Source: Bin5 sp965208965 (GTDB taxonomy: Bacteria; Chloroflexota; Anaerolineae; Caldilineales; Caldilineaceae). From it: DNA of 64,000 nt. The translations under genes were made by a program, and so were the position numbers. Shown piece by piece: positions 53,057 through 62,278 of this stretch (the stretch's first letter is position 1; each line of letters opens with the position of its first letter). The stretch is from positions 372,001 to 436,000 of the forward strand of contig OZ242384.1 of NCBI GenBank assembly GCA_965208965.1, given 5' to 3'. The notes under the pieces are model-generated. The model was not told the origin of the DNA and searched no databases. It saw only the letters and a list, made by a program, of their open reading frames with translations.

Positions 53057-54763
53057 TCAGTTCGCATTCCTGTTCACTACAGGCGATGGCCGCTGCATTC
53101 CATTGGAGCTCTGCAGGGATTCCTCAGTTTCGACGCCCGTACGACTGTAGTGCTGGATGGCGGCGCGGATGAAAGCACTGAAAAGTGGGTGTGGGCTTGT
53201 GGGACGGCTTTTGAACTCGGGGTGGAACTGCGTGCCCAACATGAAAGGGTGCTCGGCCACTTCGACGATTTCAACGAGGCGTCCATCAGGTGAGCGCCCG
53301 CTAAGCACCAAGCCGTGGGCCTCCAACTCGACGCGATAGGCGTTGTTGAACTCAAAACGATGTCGATGACGTTCGTCAATCTGCTCGGGATAGCCGGCGA
53401 CGGCATAGGCGGCGCCTGCCTTCGAGTCTGGCAACAGCTGACAGGGATAGATGCCGAGCCGCATGGTGCCACCCATATCGGCGATGTCGCGCTGCTCCGG
53501 CATCAGATCGATAACAGGCATCTCTGTGCTGATGTTGAACTCGGTGCTGTTCGGCTCTTCACTCTCCAACGCGGCGCGTGCGAACTCAATGCAAAGCACC
53601 TGCATGCCGAGACACAGCCCCAAGTAGGGCACGTTGCGGGAGCGGGCGAAGCGCGCGGCAACGATTTTGCCTTCTATGCCGCGGTATCCGAATCCGCCTG
53701 GCACGACAATGCCGTCGAGCCGGTCGAGCCGGTCCAGTTCACGTCCCTTCTCCAGAGATTCGGAACTGATCCATTCGATTCCCAGGTCGAAACCTTCGGC
53801 CAAAACGGCATGGATGAGGGCCTCCTTGACACTCAGGTAGGCGTCCTCCAACTCGACATATTTGCCGACGATTCCAATAGTGATTCGTTCTTTGGGACGG
53901 GCCAGTTCGGATACGAACCGGCGCCATGCACTCAAGCCGTTCCTGGATCCGTCGGCTGCAGTCAGGGCCAGCCGGTCGACCAGAAGCTCGTCGAGACCGG
54001 CCTCCTGCAAGCTGAGAGGGACCTTGTAGATTGTATCCTCGGTGACCATAGGGATGACGGCGTTCTGGGCCACGTCACAGAAGAGCGCGATTTTCTCCTG
54101 GGCGTCCGCATCGACCGGGTAGTCGGAGCGAACGATAATGACATCGGGTTGGATGCCGATATCGCGCAGTTCGCGTACGCTGTGCTGCGTTGGCTTGGTC
54201 TTCAGCTCTTTGCTGGCGGCCAGAAAGGGTAACCAGGTGAGATGAACGTAGAGCGCATTTTCGGCGCCGACATCTTTCCGCATTTGGCGGATCGCTTCAA
54301 GGAAGGGAAGTCCCTCGATATCGCCGACCGTACCGCCGATCTCCACCAATACGACATCGGCCCCGCTCAGCCGGGCCATTTGTCCAATATGGCGTTTGAT
54401 TTCGTTGGTGACATGGGGAATCACCTGGATGGTGCCGCCAAGATAGTCCCCCCGCCTCTCTTTTGTGATCACATCGTTATAGATCTGCCCACTGGTCACG
54501 TTGCTGTGCTTGTTGAGATTTTCATCGATAAAACGTTCGTAGTGACCCAAGTCCAGATCGGTTTCGGCGCCGTCCTCGGTGACGAACACTTCGCCGTGCT
54601 GATAGGGTGACATCGTGCCCGGATCGACATTCAGGTAGGGATCGAGCTTCATCGCCGCTACACGGATGCCCCAAGTCTTGAGCAGAAGGCCGATGGAGGC
54701 GACGGTTACACCTTTTCCAAGACCCGAAACTACCCCACCAGTAACAAAGATGTATTTGGTCAT
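53057..54763 (-). CDS. pyrG: CTP synthase
   Basis: 568 residues. The amidoligase domain (1 to about 265) starts K-Y-I-F-V-T-G-G-V-V-S-G-L-G-K-G with the nucleotide-binding loop. The class I glutaminase domain (about 290-540) has the nucleophile in G-L-C-L-G-M-Q and the His/Glu pair in F-H-P-E-F. It makes CTP from UTP, ATP and glutamine. ATG after GAGGGG. A 410-base leader with an internal terminator lies upstream. Confidence 0.97.
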   Translation of the reverse strand: MTKYIFVTGGVVSGLGKGVTVASIGLLLKTWGIRVAAMKLDPYLNVDPGTMSPYQHGEVFVTEDGAETDLDLGHYERFIDENLNKHSNVTSGQIYNDVITKERRGDYLGGTIQVIPHVTNEIKRHIGQMARLSGADVVLVEIGGTVGDIEGLPFLEAIRQMRKDVGAENALYVHLTWLPFLAASKELKTKPTQHSVRELRDIGIQPDVIIVRSDYPVDADAQEKIALFCDVAQNAVIPMVTEDTIYKVPLSLQEAGLDELLVDRLALTAADGSRNGLSAWRRFVSELARPKERITIGIVGKYVELEDAYLSVKEALIHAVLAEGFDLGIEWISSESLEKGRELDRLDRLDGIVVPGGFGYRGIEGKIVAARFARSRNVPYLGLCLGMQVLCIEFARAALESEEPNSTEFNISTEMPVIDLMPEQRDIADMGGTMRLGIYPCQLLPDSKAGAAYAVAGYPEQIDERHRHRFEFNNAYRVELEAHGLVLSGRSPDGRLVEIVEVAEHPFMLGTQFHPEFKSRPTSPHPLFSAFIRAAIQHYSRTGVETEESLQSSNGMQRPSPVVNRNAN

Positions 54764-55011
54764 CTTCGATTTCCCCTCAAAGGGAGACTTCCCTTAATTG
54801 CCTGGTTAATCGGAACTCCGGTCCATAGAGCAGTTCACAGGATTGTGACGCCAGCAATGAGCAGTAGTTCCGACGTGGCGTAAGACCCCAAAACCGACAT
54901 ATCGATGTTGTTCGCGTCTTGATGATGTTCGCGTCCCCTCCGCTAATCGACGCCGCGAACCTCCAGGTAAACGCAGCACTTTGACAGCGAAACAGAGTTG
55001 AACTAAACAAC

Positions 55012-55044
55012 AAAAAGGGGTACGGGTCTTTTCTCCCGTACCCC
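55012..55044 (-). terminator. Rho-independent terminator upstream of pyrG
   Basis: A 10-bp stem (55035-55044 with 55017-55026) and an 8-base loop are followed on the minus strand by five T (55016-55012). It lies about 250 bases before pyrG and about 130 bases after the predicted start at 55177. It ends a small RNA or acts as an attenuator. Confidence 0.85.
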
Positions 55045-55177
55045 ACACCTATACGGTCCGCCCTCGACGATAGTTCCAGGACAGAGGCGTGAACTATGTG
55101 GGATGACGGCGTCGGGAACTTCCATCACTGGCTCTTTGGTTCTGCGTTGATCCAACGCAAAACCTGTTTACCAGACC
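55012..55177 (-). ncRNA. predicted structured small RNA or pyrG leader attenuator
   Basis: The stretch begins at a predicted sigma70 start and ends at an intrinsic terminator, about 166 bases. The 5' end GGUCUG (55177-55172) can pair with CGGACC (55060-55055), closing a multibranch. Inside, a 12-bp hairpin (55164-55153 with 55149-55138, one G-U pair) and a 7-bp stem (AUAGUUC with GAACUAU) are seen. No open frame of note is present. It could be a trans-acting RNA (6S-like in size and end pairing, but without an evident large central bubble) or a CTP-linked attenuator of pyrG. Family unknown. Confidence 0.5.
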
Positions 55178-55183
55178 ACGGGT

Positions 55184-55212
55184 ATCGTAACACGGCGTCA
55201 TTGCGGTGTCAA
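55184..55212 (-). promoter_or_regulatory. sigma70 promoter of the small RNA / pyrG leader
   Basis: Exact TTGACA (55207-55212), a 17-base spacer and TACGAT (55184-55189). Transcription would begin at about G55177, the first base of the closing stem. Confidence 0.75.
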
Positions 55213-55230
55213 AGGAATTCGGGGGCGGGC

Positions 55231-55245
55231 CAGGGCAATCGCATC
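55231..55245 (-). repeat. dispersed 15-base repeat, copy 1
   Basis: Minus-strand GATGCGATTGCCCTG. Exact second copy at 56658-56672 and one-mismatch copy at 60053-60067. Confidence 0.7.
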
Positions 55246-55250
55246 TAATG

Positions 55251-56402
55251 TAAGTTCAATTTGATACCAAGAGTTTTTCGTACTCTGGGTCGAGTTCAAA
55301 TTTAGGCCATAGACGAGACACGACCCTTTCGGGATGTGGATTGATGCGGTTGATGAAGGCTTTGCAGGGGTCGAAGAGGTGGCGCATGGACATATGGCAG
55401 TGGTTGTGCGTCCTCTTCTCGCATCCAGCGCCAGAGATTCTCAATCGGATTGAGGTCAGGACTATAGGCAGACAGCGGGAAGAGAGTGAGACCGAGTTTG
55501 GCGGCGGCAACCTGAACGGCTTTGGCTCGATGCCAGGTGGCGCCGTCCCAAATGATCAGGACTGCGCCCGGCCCATCCTGCAGCCAGTCAGCCATGCGCT
55601 GCAAGAACTGAATCGTATGTTCTTTGTTACAATTGCCTTCGTTCCAGATGAAACACAGTCCTGCGCCAAAATCGTAGGCGCCATACCCGTTAATGCGGTC
55701 CGAGAGCGGAGCAGAGTCACTCATACGCCAAGCGATCTGGCTCTTTTTGGCCCAGGTGTAGCCTAAGTCCATAGCGCGGTGGATGTGGGTTTCATCGATA
55801 TAGACCAGACGGATCTTCTGGCGCTAGAGTGGCTCATACAACTTGTGAAAGCGAGCCATAAAGGTCGCACGTTTGTGTGGGTCGGCTTTCCTGAACACTT
55901 TTGGGCGCATCTTCCAGCGCAACGGCACTGCTTGCAGAATGCGGTGCTGCGAGCGAGGTCGCAACCCATGACCTGCTTGAGCCAGCGCCGCCGCTTTTCA
56001 ACGTCCAACCATGACCGGGCAGTCCATGCTCTACCGGCTCGGTCTCGCAGACAACGCTCACGAGTTGCTCGACCTGCTCTGGGCTAAAAAAGGGCGACGT
56101 CCACCCGTATGTCGATAGAACACCGCCTCCGGGCCCGACCGATTATAATCATGCACCCACTTGAGAACTGTCTCCTTGGCGCGATTGGTTTCCCGTGCCC
56201 AGGCACAGGCGCTCGTTTGCCTATCTGCGATCATATACAGTGCCAGAAAACGTTCCCGGCTGCGTTTATCTTTGGCTTCCACCGACAACAACCGCAAATC
56301 GGCCAAACTCTGACCCCATCTTTCCATATCCGGTCGAACCATCTTTGCTTCCCTTCCTTTCAAATGGCGTGTCTGTCAGATGGTTCTATCATAACTCAAC
56401 TA
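55251..56402 (-). mobile_element. decayed IS630-type insertion sequence
   Basis: Bounded by TA on both sides (55251-55252 and 56401-56402). Imperfect terminal inverted repeats are visible: 55253-55269 aligns with the complement of 56381-56400 (shared TGATA and ACCA/CCA blocks). TA flanks are the mark of IS630/Tc1-type insertion. The transposase inside is broken. Confidence 0.7.
55256..56363 (-). pseudogene. IS630-family transposase, multiply frameshifted
   Basis: N-terminal helix-turn-helix part at 56363-56080 (A-W-A-R-E-T-N-R-A-K-E-T-V), then at least three frame changes near 56095, 56010 and 55955, an in-frame TAG near 55826, and a further frame change near 55420. All three catalytic blocks of the DDE domain remain readable: V-Y-I-D-E-T-H, I-I-W-D-G-A-T-W-H and N-P-I-E-N-L-W. 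It cannot make an active enzyme without repair. Confidence 0.85.
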
Positions 56403-56653
56403 CCCTTGACCAATACTCTAGCTCTCAATCAGGATCTACATTAATTGGGTCAAAACCTCATGACGCTACCTGAATCGAGTCCCAACTCAGGACAAAACAC
56501 CAAGAGCAGTGCAATTTATGGTGCGCGGCCGCAAATCCGAATGATTTCCGGTGACTGGAGGCCGGTTTCTTGTCCGAAAACCATCGATAATCAGCAAGTG
56601 GACAGCACTTTCCATTTATGCTTGCTTTCTTTTCGGCTAAATTGGCGTCCAAA

Positions 56654-57993
56654 TTAAGATGCGATTGCCCTGAACTGCAGGGTCAGTAGGCGTGCACGGA
56701 GGGCGAGCATGGTTTGAGCGCCGTCTCGGGACCAACGCCTGCCAGCTTGTTTCATACGCTGCTGAATCAAGGTTTTGGCAGCGGATTCGACAGTGCCGCC
56801 GCTAATCGGGAATCCGGCTTTGCGATAGGCAGCGTAGTTCATGCGTCGTCGATTTTTCCATAGATAGGTGACCACTTGTTTGACTTCTGAAGGCGCCTCT
56901 GCGGGGTCGGGATAGAGACGCAAGATGCGGCGGAAGAAAAGGCGCAGTTGACTGCGAGCCAAGGCGGCTTTCTGCGCGTTGACCCAAGCAGAAGCTTCTG
57001 ATGAGTCAGGACCAAGTGCCTCGGCTGCGATCTGCCAGACGTACTGCAGCATGTGCCACCAGTCGAGGATTTCGATGCGGCGGGAAAAACAGACGAAGAC
57101 CATCATCCAGATCCAGATGGCGCCATCGTTGACGCAGACGATCCGTTTGGCCTTTTCGACCCCGCGTCGGCAACTCTCGGCCCAGTAGTGGTTGGTGAAG
57201 GTTTTGGCTCCCACAGACCAGCCCGATAGGAGTGCTTTGTCAAGCGCAACTCGCCCTCTGCCTCCTCCCCTGCTTCACGCACAGGCGCAGCCGAGACGCC
57301 CGCCACTTTGGCCTCTTTCCAGCCCTCCTCGCGCCGATGGACCATCACCCCAGCGGCCGATACCGCCATCACCTCACTCTCCGGCTCTGGTATACGCCGA
57401 TAGCTTACCCCTTCCTCCTCTTCAGGCACTCGCACCATCGCCTCTGCTTCCTTCGCATCGGCCTCCACCACCTTGCGCCCGTATGCCTGCACCATCCGCT
57501 TCAGCGTACTCGCTGACATCGGCACTTGCGTCAACTCGCTGAAGTTCTCTGCCGCACGCGCATAGGAACCCAGTTCAACCGCTTGGCGCAACGCCATCCC
57601 CAGCATTTGCGGACTCCAACTCGACCTAGTCAGCCCGATTCTTCGATCCAGGGAGGAAAAAAACCCTTGCTGACATGAAGGGCAATAGTAGTACTCTCGA
57701 TTTACCTCGACCGCTCCCTCTCGGTGTTGTATCTCCTTCTTCTTCCCCTTGTTCTGCGCTCGCTCCCCGCACGCAGGACAACACGTATCCACCTCCACCT
57801 CGCCTGCCTCGCCTACCAGCTCTTCCATCAAAGGCTTCATCATCGCTTCCCGCTCTTGGCCTACCCGTTCCATGATCTCATCAAAACTGGCTCCAGGTTC
57901 CTCCCGTCGCCATGACCACAGACGCTCGTGCATCTCCCCCGCTGTTTCCGTAAACTCCTCTTGACTTCGCTCCTGACTCCGCTTCCGACCCAT
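56654..57993 (-). pseudogene. ISKra4-family transposase, split by a -1 frameshift
   Basis: The upstream frame (57993 to 57103) has the zinc-finger-like C-C-P-A-C-G and Y-Y-Y-C-P-S-C-Q, then R-I-G-L-T-R and an Asp/Glu-rich linker. The downstream frame (from about 57208 to 56654) has V-N-D-G-A-I-W-I-W, D-W-W-H-M-L-Q-Y-V and the closing block G-G-T-V-E-S-A-A-K-T-L-I-Q-Q-R-M-K. The frames meet at a run of four A near 57208-57211, where a -1 shift restores one protein. This may be a mutation or programmed frameshifting. Confidence 0.85.
56658..56672 (+). repeat. dispersed 15-base repeat, copy 2
   Basis: GATGCGATTGCCCTG on the plus strand; here it overlaps the last codons of the ISKra4-type transposase on the other strand. 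Inverted relative to copy 1, so the two flank the IS630-type element. Confidence 0.7.
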
Positions 57994-58177
57994 TGCCTTT
58001 CTTCCCTTCCTCTATTCCCCTCTTCTCTCCTAAACTCCCTATCAGTTTATCTCACCCCCATTTTGGACTGCACCCTGCCGAAATTGGGTACGGTTCAGGT
58101 CAGTGGTCGGTGGTCAGTGGAACAGCAGTGGGAGGAGGCGCCCGGAGCGTAGCCGAAGACGGAGTGACGCGAGGATT

Positions 58178-58594
58178 TCAGCGAGGTGCAGGGCCTTGTA
58201 TCTGCTCTCCCAGAGCAACTACGAAGGCGATGGCCCGCTCGTCGTCGTGACTCAGGCTTACAGACCACTGGCTCAGACCGAGGGACTGCGCACGGCGTGC
58301 GGCTGCGCCATGGAGTTGGACGGAGGGCGCGCCGCGTGCGTCGGAAATGACTTCCAGGTCGACCCAACGGATTCCTTCTCGCCAGGCGCCAGTTCCAAGG
58401 GCCTTGGCTATCGCCTCTTTGGCTGCGAAACGGGCAGCGAGGGATTCGACGCGATCACGGCAGTGGCCCAGTTCGGCCTCAGTGTAAAGGCGCTTCAGGA
58501 ACCTCTCGCGCGCTGGTGCGGCGCCTTCGTATCGCGAGATGGCCCTGCGAATGCGTTCGATTTCGACAATATCAACACCAGTGCGCAGGATCAT
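58178..58594 (-). CDS. acpS: holo-[acyl-carrier-protein] synthase
   Basis: 138 residues. Family motifs G-V-D-I-V-E-I-E-R-I with the Mg-binding Asp near the N-terminus and F-A-A-K-E-A-I-A-K-A-L-G-T-G; later S-V-S-L-S-H. It transfers 4'-phosphopantetheine from CoA to acyl carrier protein. The ribosome site is weak. It follows the glycosyltransferase gene on the same strand. Confidence 0.93.
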   Translation of the reverse strand: MILRTGVDIVEIERIRRAISRYEGAAPARERFLKRLYTEAELGHCRDRVESLAARFAAKEAIAKALGTGAWREGIRWVDLEVISDARGAPSVQLHGAAARRAQSLGLSQWSVSLSHDDERAIAFVVALGEQIQGPAPR

Positions 58595-58690
58595 TCTTCA
58601 GTAGGCGTCCTTGCTGCCGAATTCAGATTGAATCGCGGTGTTCTTCTTTCAGGCCGTTGACGTGCGGCGTCCGCCCGGATCAGCTTGCAG

Positions 58691-59779
58691 TTATGGCTGA
58701 TTACGGGGATCATCAAGATCGTCAAAGCCATACACTTTAGAGACGACATAGAGCGGGCGGGCCTTGACGTCATCGTAGATGCGAGCAAGATACTCGCCGA
58801 TGATTCCCAGAAAGATAAGTTGGATTCCTCCGAGGAACAGTACAGCAACCAAGGTGGAAGCCTGGCCTAAGAAGGCGTTGTTGCCGGAGAGACGCAGGAC
58901 CGTCGTCACGATAATCCCCAGCAGGCTTACGAAGGCCAGAAAGAAGCCAAAGTAGGTGCTGAGCCGCAGGGGAATGTAGCTGAAACTGGTGATTGCATCG
59001 AGAGTCAGCCGGAGCATTTTGCTGAGCGGATACTTGGTGTCACCGGCAAAGCGCTCGGCCCGCTGGTATTCGATGCCGATCTGGCGGTAGCCGACCCAAC
59101 TGCTGAGGCCGCGCATAAAGCGATGCTTTTCGCGTAAACGGCGCATTGTCAGGAGGACCTGGCGGTCGATCAGGCGAAAGTCACCCGTGTTCACGGGGAT
59201 TTCCACATCGGTAATGCGGCGAAGAAGCCGGTAGAAGGCGCTGGCCGTCCAGAGTTTGAACCGGGACTCGCCGCGCCTCTGGGCTCGCACGGCGTAGACA
59301 ACCTCATAGCCTTCGCGCCATTTGTCAAACATTTCTTCGATCAGCTCAGGCGGGTCCTGCAGGTCGGCGTCTATGATTGCGATCGCGTCCCCCAGCGCAT
59401 AGTCCATGCCGGCGGTAATGGCGATCTGGTGACCGAAATTCCGAGAGAAGTTAATGACTTTGACGCGCGGGTCCTGCTCGCGCAGAGAAAGCAGCAGCGA
59501 GAGAGATTCGTCGCGGCTGCCATCATTGACGCAGATCAGTTCCCACGGTTGACCGATGACGTCCAGGACAGCGACCATGCGCCGGTAGAGTTCGGGAATC
59601 ACCTCCTCTTCGTTGAAGATGGGAACGATAACGGAGATGACCGGTTGCTGGTTGAGGCCCTGGGATTGGGCGCAGGTCCGATGCGGTGCTCGTTTTGCAG
59701 TCGGGTCGTCCGACGGGTTGGGGGCGTTGGGAGACTGTTGACCTGTCTTGGGCGGCCCGGTCTCAGTTTGAGGGTTCAT
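58691..59779 (-). CDS. family 2 glycosyltransferase, DPM1/GtrB/ArnC-like, membrane-anchored
   Basis: 362 residues from the ATG at 59779 (a TTG 21 bases earlier is possible). A disordered Pro/Gln-rich N-terminus of about 45 residues precedes the GT-A domain: V-I-S-V-I-V-P-I-F-N-E-E, V-N-D-G-S-R-D and I-I-D-A-D-L-Q-D-P-P with the DxD metal site. Two C-terminal helices follow (about 270-340). Such enzymes load a sugar from a nucleotide donor onto polyprenyl phosphate, here for cell-surface glycans. Confidence 0.92.
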   Translation of the reverse strand: MNPQTETGPPKTGQQSPNAPNPSDDPTAKRAPHRTCAQSQGLNQQPVISVIVPIFNEEEVIPELYRRMVAVLDVIGQPWELICVNDGSRDESLSLLLSLREQDPRVKVINFSRNFGHQIAITAGMDYALGDAIAIIDADLQDPPELIEEMFDKWREGYEVVYAVRAQRRGESRFKLWTASAFYRLLRRITDVEIPVNTGDFRLIDRQVLLTMRRLREKHRFMRGLSSWVGYRQIGIEYQRAERFAGDTKYPLSKMLRLTLDAITSFSYIPLRLSTYFGFFLAFVSLLGIIVTTVLRLSGNNAFLGQASTLVAVLFLGGIQLIFLGIIGEYLARIYDDVKARPLYVVSKVYGFDDLDDPRNQP

Positions 59780-59992
59780 TTCGGTTCTTTCTTCGGTCAA
59801 CTTTCCGCCATCTCAGTTCACTCTTCAATCATGCCCAGTGGGACGAACACAAAATGAGGGAATTCAGCAAACGGCCGGCCCTTTGCTGAATCGGATTTCA
59901 AACGACGTCAACTGCCTCAATCGTACTGAATTCAAAAGGGTTGGTCAAGCGATATACCGGGGAGCGTGGAGAGGAGGGCAAGGCTGTCATGA

Positions 59993-60013
59993 GGGCAGGC
60001 ACAAGGCCTGCCT
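59993..60013. repeat. palindromic dispersed repeat, copy 1
   Basis: Hairpin of GGGCAGGC and GCCTGCCT around ACAAG. A related copy in the opposite orientation lies at 63024-63044. REP-like in size and shape. Confidence 0.6.
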
Positions 60014-60052
60014 CTACTTTTCGGGCAGCCTCCCAGGAAATTGACGCAATAG

Positions 60053-60067
60053 GATGCGATTCCCCTG
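60053..60067 (+). repeat. dispersed 15-base repeat, copy 3
   Basis: GATGCGATTCCCCTG, one mismatch from the copies at 55231 and 56658. Confidence 0.6.
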
Positions 60068-60249
60068 TCTGCGGAAGCGGTCCCGGTTGCGTGTTCGGAG
60101 AAAATCGGCTACGCTTGCGGCGACAAGTCAGTTCACGATCTGGCTTCAAACCAACTGTGTGAGAGGCGGAGCGGGAGGCGTGCAATGTCGAGTGCAAGCT
60201 CTCCGACATTCTTCACTTTCACCACTTCTCTGAGAACGGAGTGCGCTTC

Positions 60250-61284
60250 ATGCCTGTATTGCAGCCCCTTCCCCTGGCGAATTACGCCAGCCGCATCTTT
60301 CAAGCTGTGGACACGCCCAAGATTACCGCGGATCTTGTAGGGCAGTCGCTGGTCTCGGCAAATCTGGCCGGTCATGACTCGCACGGTGTCATCCGAATCG
60401 TGCAGTATCTGCGGCAGATCGACGAGGACGAAATACGTCCCCGAGCCAGGCCGGAGATCGAGCGCGAGACACCGGTAATGGTGCTTTACAACGGCCACCG
60501 TTGTTTTGGGCAGCTGGGAGCCAAGGTAGCTATCGAGGACGGGATCGGCAAGGCGAGAGGGAATGCGGTGTCGGTGGTGGGGTTGAAGCATTCCGGCCAC
60601 GTGGGGCGTTTAGGCGAGTGGGTGGGACTTGCGGCGGAGGAGGGGCTAATCGCTCTGGCGTATGCCAACGGTGGTCGTTCGGGCGGACTCGTGGCGCCCT
60701 TTGGCGGCGCGGAAAGGCGCATGGGTACGAACCCAATTGCGGTGGCGATACCTCTGAAAGACCGGCCGACCATGCTGCTGGATTTTGCCACGAGCGCCGT
60801 GGCCGAAGGCAAAGTGCGGGTGGCGTTCAACGGCGGCAAAGAGATCCCGGAAGGCTGGGCTCTGGACAAAAACGGCGCCCCGACCAAGAATCCAGGCGAC
60901 GTGTACGACGGCGGCATGCTGCTTCCGGCAGCCGGCCACAAAGGTTTTGGCTTGGCACTCCTGACAGATTATCTGGGCGGGATTCTGACGGGGGCCGGCG
61001 GGCCGGGCATCCCCGGCTCGATTCTTGGTAACGGCGTCCTGTTCATTCTTTTGAACATCAGCTTTTTCCGCCCGGTGGACGAATTCTTCGCCGATGGGGA
61101 ACTGATCGCCGGTCGGATCAAAGGCACGAAGCCGGCGCCTGGATTCGATGAGGTCCTTATGCCGGGCGAGCCGGAGGCGCGTTCAGCTGCAAGCCGTCAA
61201 AGGGATGGGATTCCACTGGACGATACCACCTGGACTGAGATCGTCGAAGTCGCCGAGAAGTTGGGTGTTGACCCGATGGTCTGA
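60250..61284 (+). CDS. malate/lactate/ureidoglycolate dehydrogenase family (LDH2) oxidoreductase
   Basis: 344 residues from the ATG at 60250, nine bases after GGAG. LDH2 hallmarks: A-G-H-D-S-H-G-V near residue 42, V-G-L-K-H-S-G-H-V-G-R-L-G and M-G-T-N-P-I-A-V-A-I-P. The family uses NAD(P) on 2-hydroxyacids such as malate, sulfolactate or 2,3-diketogulonate and is unrelated to classical LDH. The next gene is a TIM-barrel isomerase. Confidence 0.92.
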   Translation: MPVLQPLPLANYASRIFQAVDTPKITADLVGQSLVSANLAGHDSHGVIRIVQYLRQIDEDEIRPRARPEIERETPVMVLYNGHRCFGQLGAKVAIEDGIGKARGNAVSVVGLKHSGHVGRLGEWVGLAAEEGLIALAYANGGRSGGLVAPFGGAERRMGTNPIAVAIPLKDRPTMLLDFATSAVAEGKVRVAFNGGKEIPEGWALDKNGAPTKNPGDVYDGGMLLPAAGHKGFGLALLTDYLGGILTGAGGPGIPGSILGNGVLFILLNISFFRPVDEFFADGELIAGRIKGTKPAPGFDEVLMPGEPEARSAASRQRDGIPLDDTTWTEIVEVAEKLGVDPMV

Positions 61285-61304
61285 CAGCTAACCGGAGAAT
61301 GCGC

Positions 61305-62153
61305 ATGTCACGAATTTCCACTTCTTCCTGGAGCCTGCACAGAGCTTTGGGATCCCCACCCCTTTTTGGACCTGGCGGTCCCGGACCGGGACAGTCATCG
61401 AACGGGGCAATCAGTTTGTTGGAATTGCCATCTGCGCTGGCGCAGGCCAACATCAACACGTTGGAGATCGTTCACTTCCACTTTCCCACGACGGATGCGG
61501 CCTATGTAGACGAACTGAAAGCGGCAGTGGAGGCGGCCGGAGTCGAACTGTTCAGCGTTCTGATCGACGCCGGCGACATCACACACGCCGACGGGACGGT
61601 ACGGGCCGAAGAGATGGCATGGATCCGTTCGTGGCTGGATTTGGCCGCCCGCTGCGGCGCCAGTCATGCACGCGTTGTCGGGGGATATGAGCCTGTGGAG
61701 CGCAATCACGCGGCGCTGCTGGACCATCCTGTATTGCAGCGCAGCGCACAAGGCCTGCGTGAACTGGCCGACCACGGTTCTTCAGTCGGTGTGCAGGTAA
61801 TCACCGAGAATTTTCGTGAGACGACAGATCGGGCGAACCAGGTGCTGGCAATACTTGAATTGTGTGAAGGGCGGGTCGGGCTATGCGCCGACTTTGGGAA
61901 CTACAAGGGCGAGGATCGATACGATGAGCTGGCAGCGATCTTTCCCAAAGCCGATTCCGCGCACGTGAAGGCGTTGTATGACGAGAATGGTCAGCCTGAT
62001 GAGAGTGAGTTTCGCCACTCGCTGGGAATGTTGTCCAATGCGGGTTTCGACGGTCCGATGTCCTTGATCTTCGATACGCCGCTGCACGGGAAAAGCACAG
62101 AGTGGGACAATCTTGCGCAGCTGCGAACGATTGCCGCGTCATTTTGTGCCTGA
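61305..62153 (+). CDS. sugar phosphate isomerase/epimerase-like TIM barrel
   Basis: 282 residues from the ATG at 61305, preferred over the ATG at 61299 because it sits seven bases after GGAG. Pattern: I-S-T-S-S-W-S-L at the first strand, H-A-R-V-V-G-G-Y, V-I-T-E-N-F, L-C-A-D-F-G-N-Y and A-H-V-K-A-L, which fit the xylose-isomerase-like metal site. Probably acts with the LDH2 protein encoded 20 bases upstream. Confidence 0.85.
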   Translation: MSRISTSSWSLHRALGSPPLFGPGGPGPGQSSNGAISLLELPSALAQANINTLEIVHFHFPTTDAAYVDELKAAVEAAGVELFSVLIDAGDITHADGTVRAEEMAWIRSWLDLAARCGASHARVVGGYEPVERNHAALLDHPVLQRSAQGLRELADHGSSVGVQVITENFRETTDRANQVLAILELCEGRVGLCADFGNYKGEDRYDELAAIFPKADSAHVKALYDENGQPDESEFRHSLGMLSNAGFDGPMSLIFDTPLHGKSTEWDNLAQLRTIAASFCA

Positions 62154-62278
62154 AAGCAGCGAGAACGCCGGGACTCGCGGAATTATGCCCGTCCAGAGAA
62201 TGGCTACAAAGAGGTGACTGACCCGCAGCGAGATTTGTGCCCGGGATCGTCTGCCAATCAAGGGATCTGCGAAGGCAA

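Larger units (their letters stand above)
56647..58068 (-). mobile_element. ISKra4-type insertion sequence (ends approximate)
   Basis: Contains the two-part transposase at 56654-57993. A short inverted GTCCAAA (56647-56653 and complement at 58062-58068) may mark the ends, but it is only 7 bases long, so the limits are uncertain. Lies about 245 bases from the IS630-type element; the gap holds nothing recognisable. Confidence 0.5.
59780..60249. other. divergent intergenic region with dispersed repeats
   Basis: 470 bases between the glycosyltransferase and LDH2-family genes. It holds a palindromic repeat (59993-60013) and copy 3 of the 15-base repeat (60053-60067). No promoter with both boxes was found. 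Confidence 0.5.

Noticed and set aside
54777..55046. 89-codon open frame in the pyrG leader
   Set aside because: No ribosome site, no family resemblance, and it begins at the edge of the terminator hairpin.
55050..55070. Resemblance of AGGGCGGACCG to the T-box motif before the pyrG-side terminator
   Set aside because: One base is missing from the core, no Stem I or specifier loop fits in the short leader, and pyrG is not a T-box target.
58098..58120. Two close copies of GGTCAGTGG near the ISKra4-type element
   Set aside because: Too short and simple to define an element end or a regulatory site.
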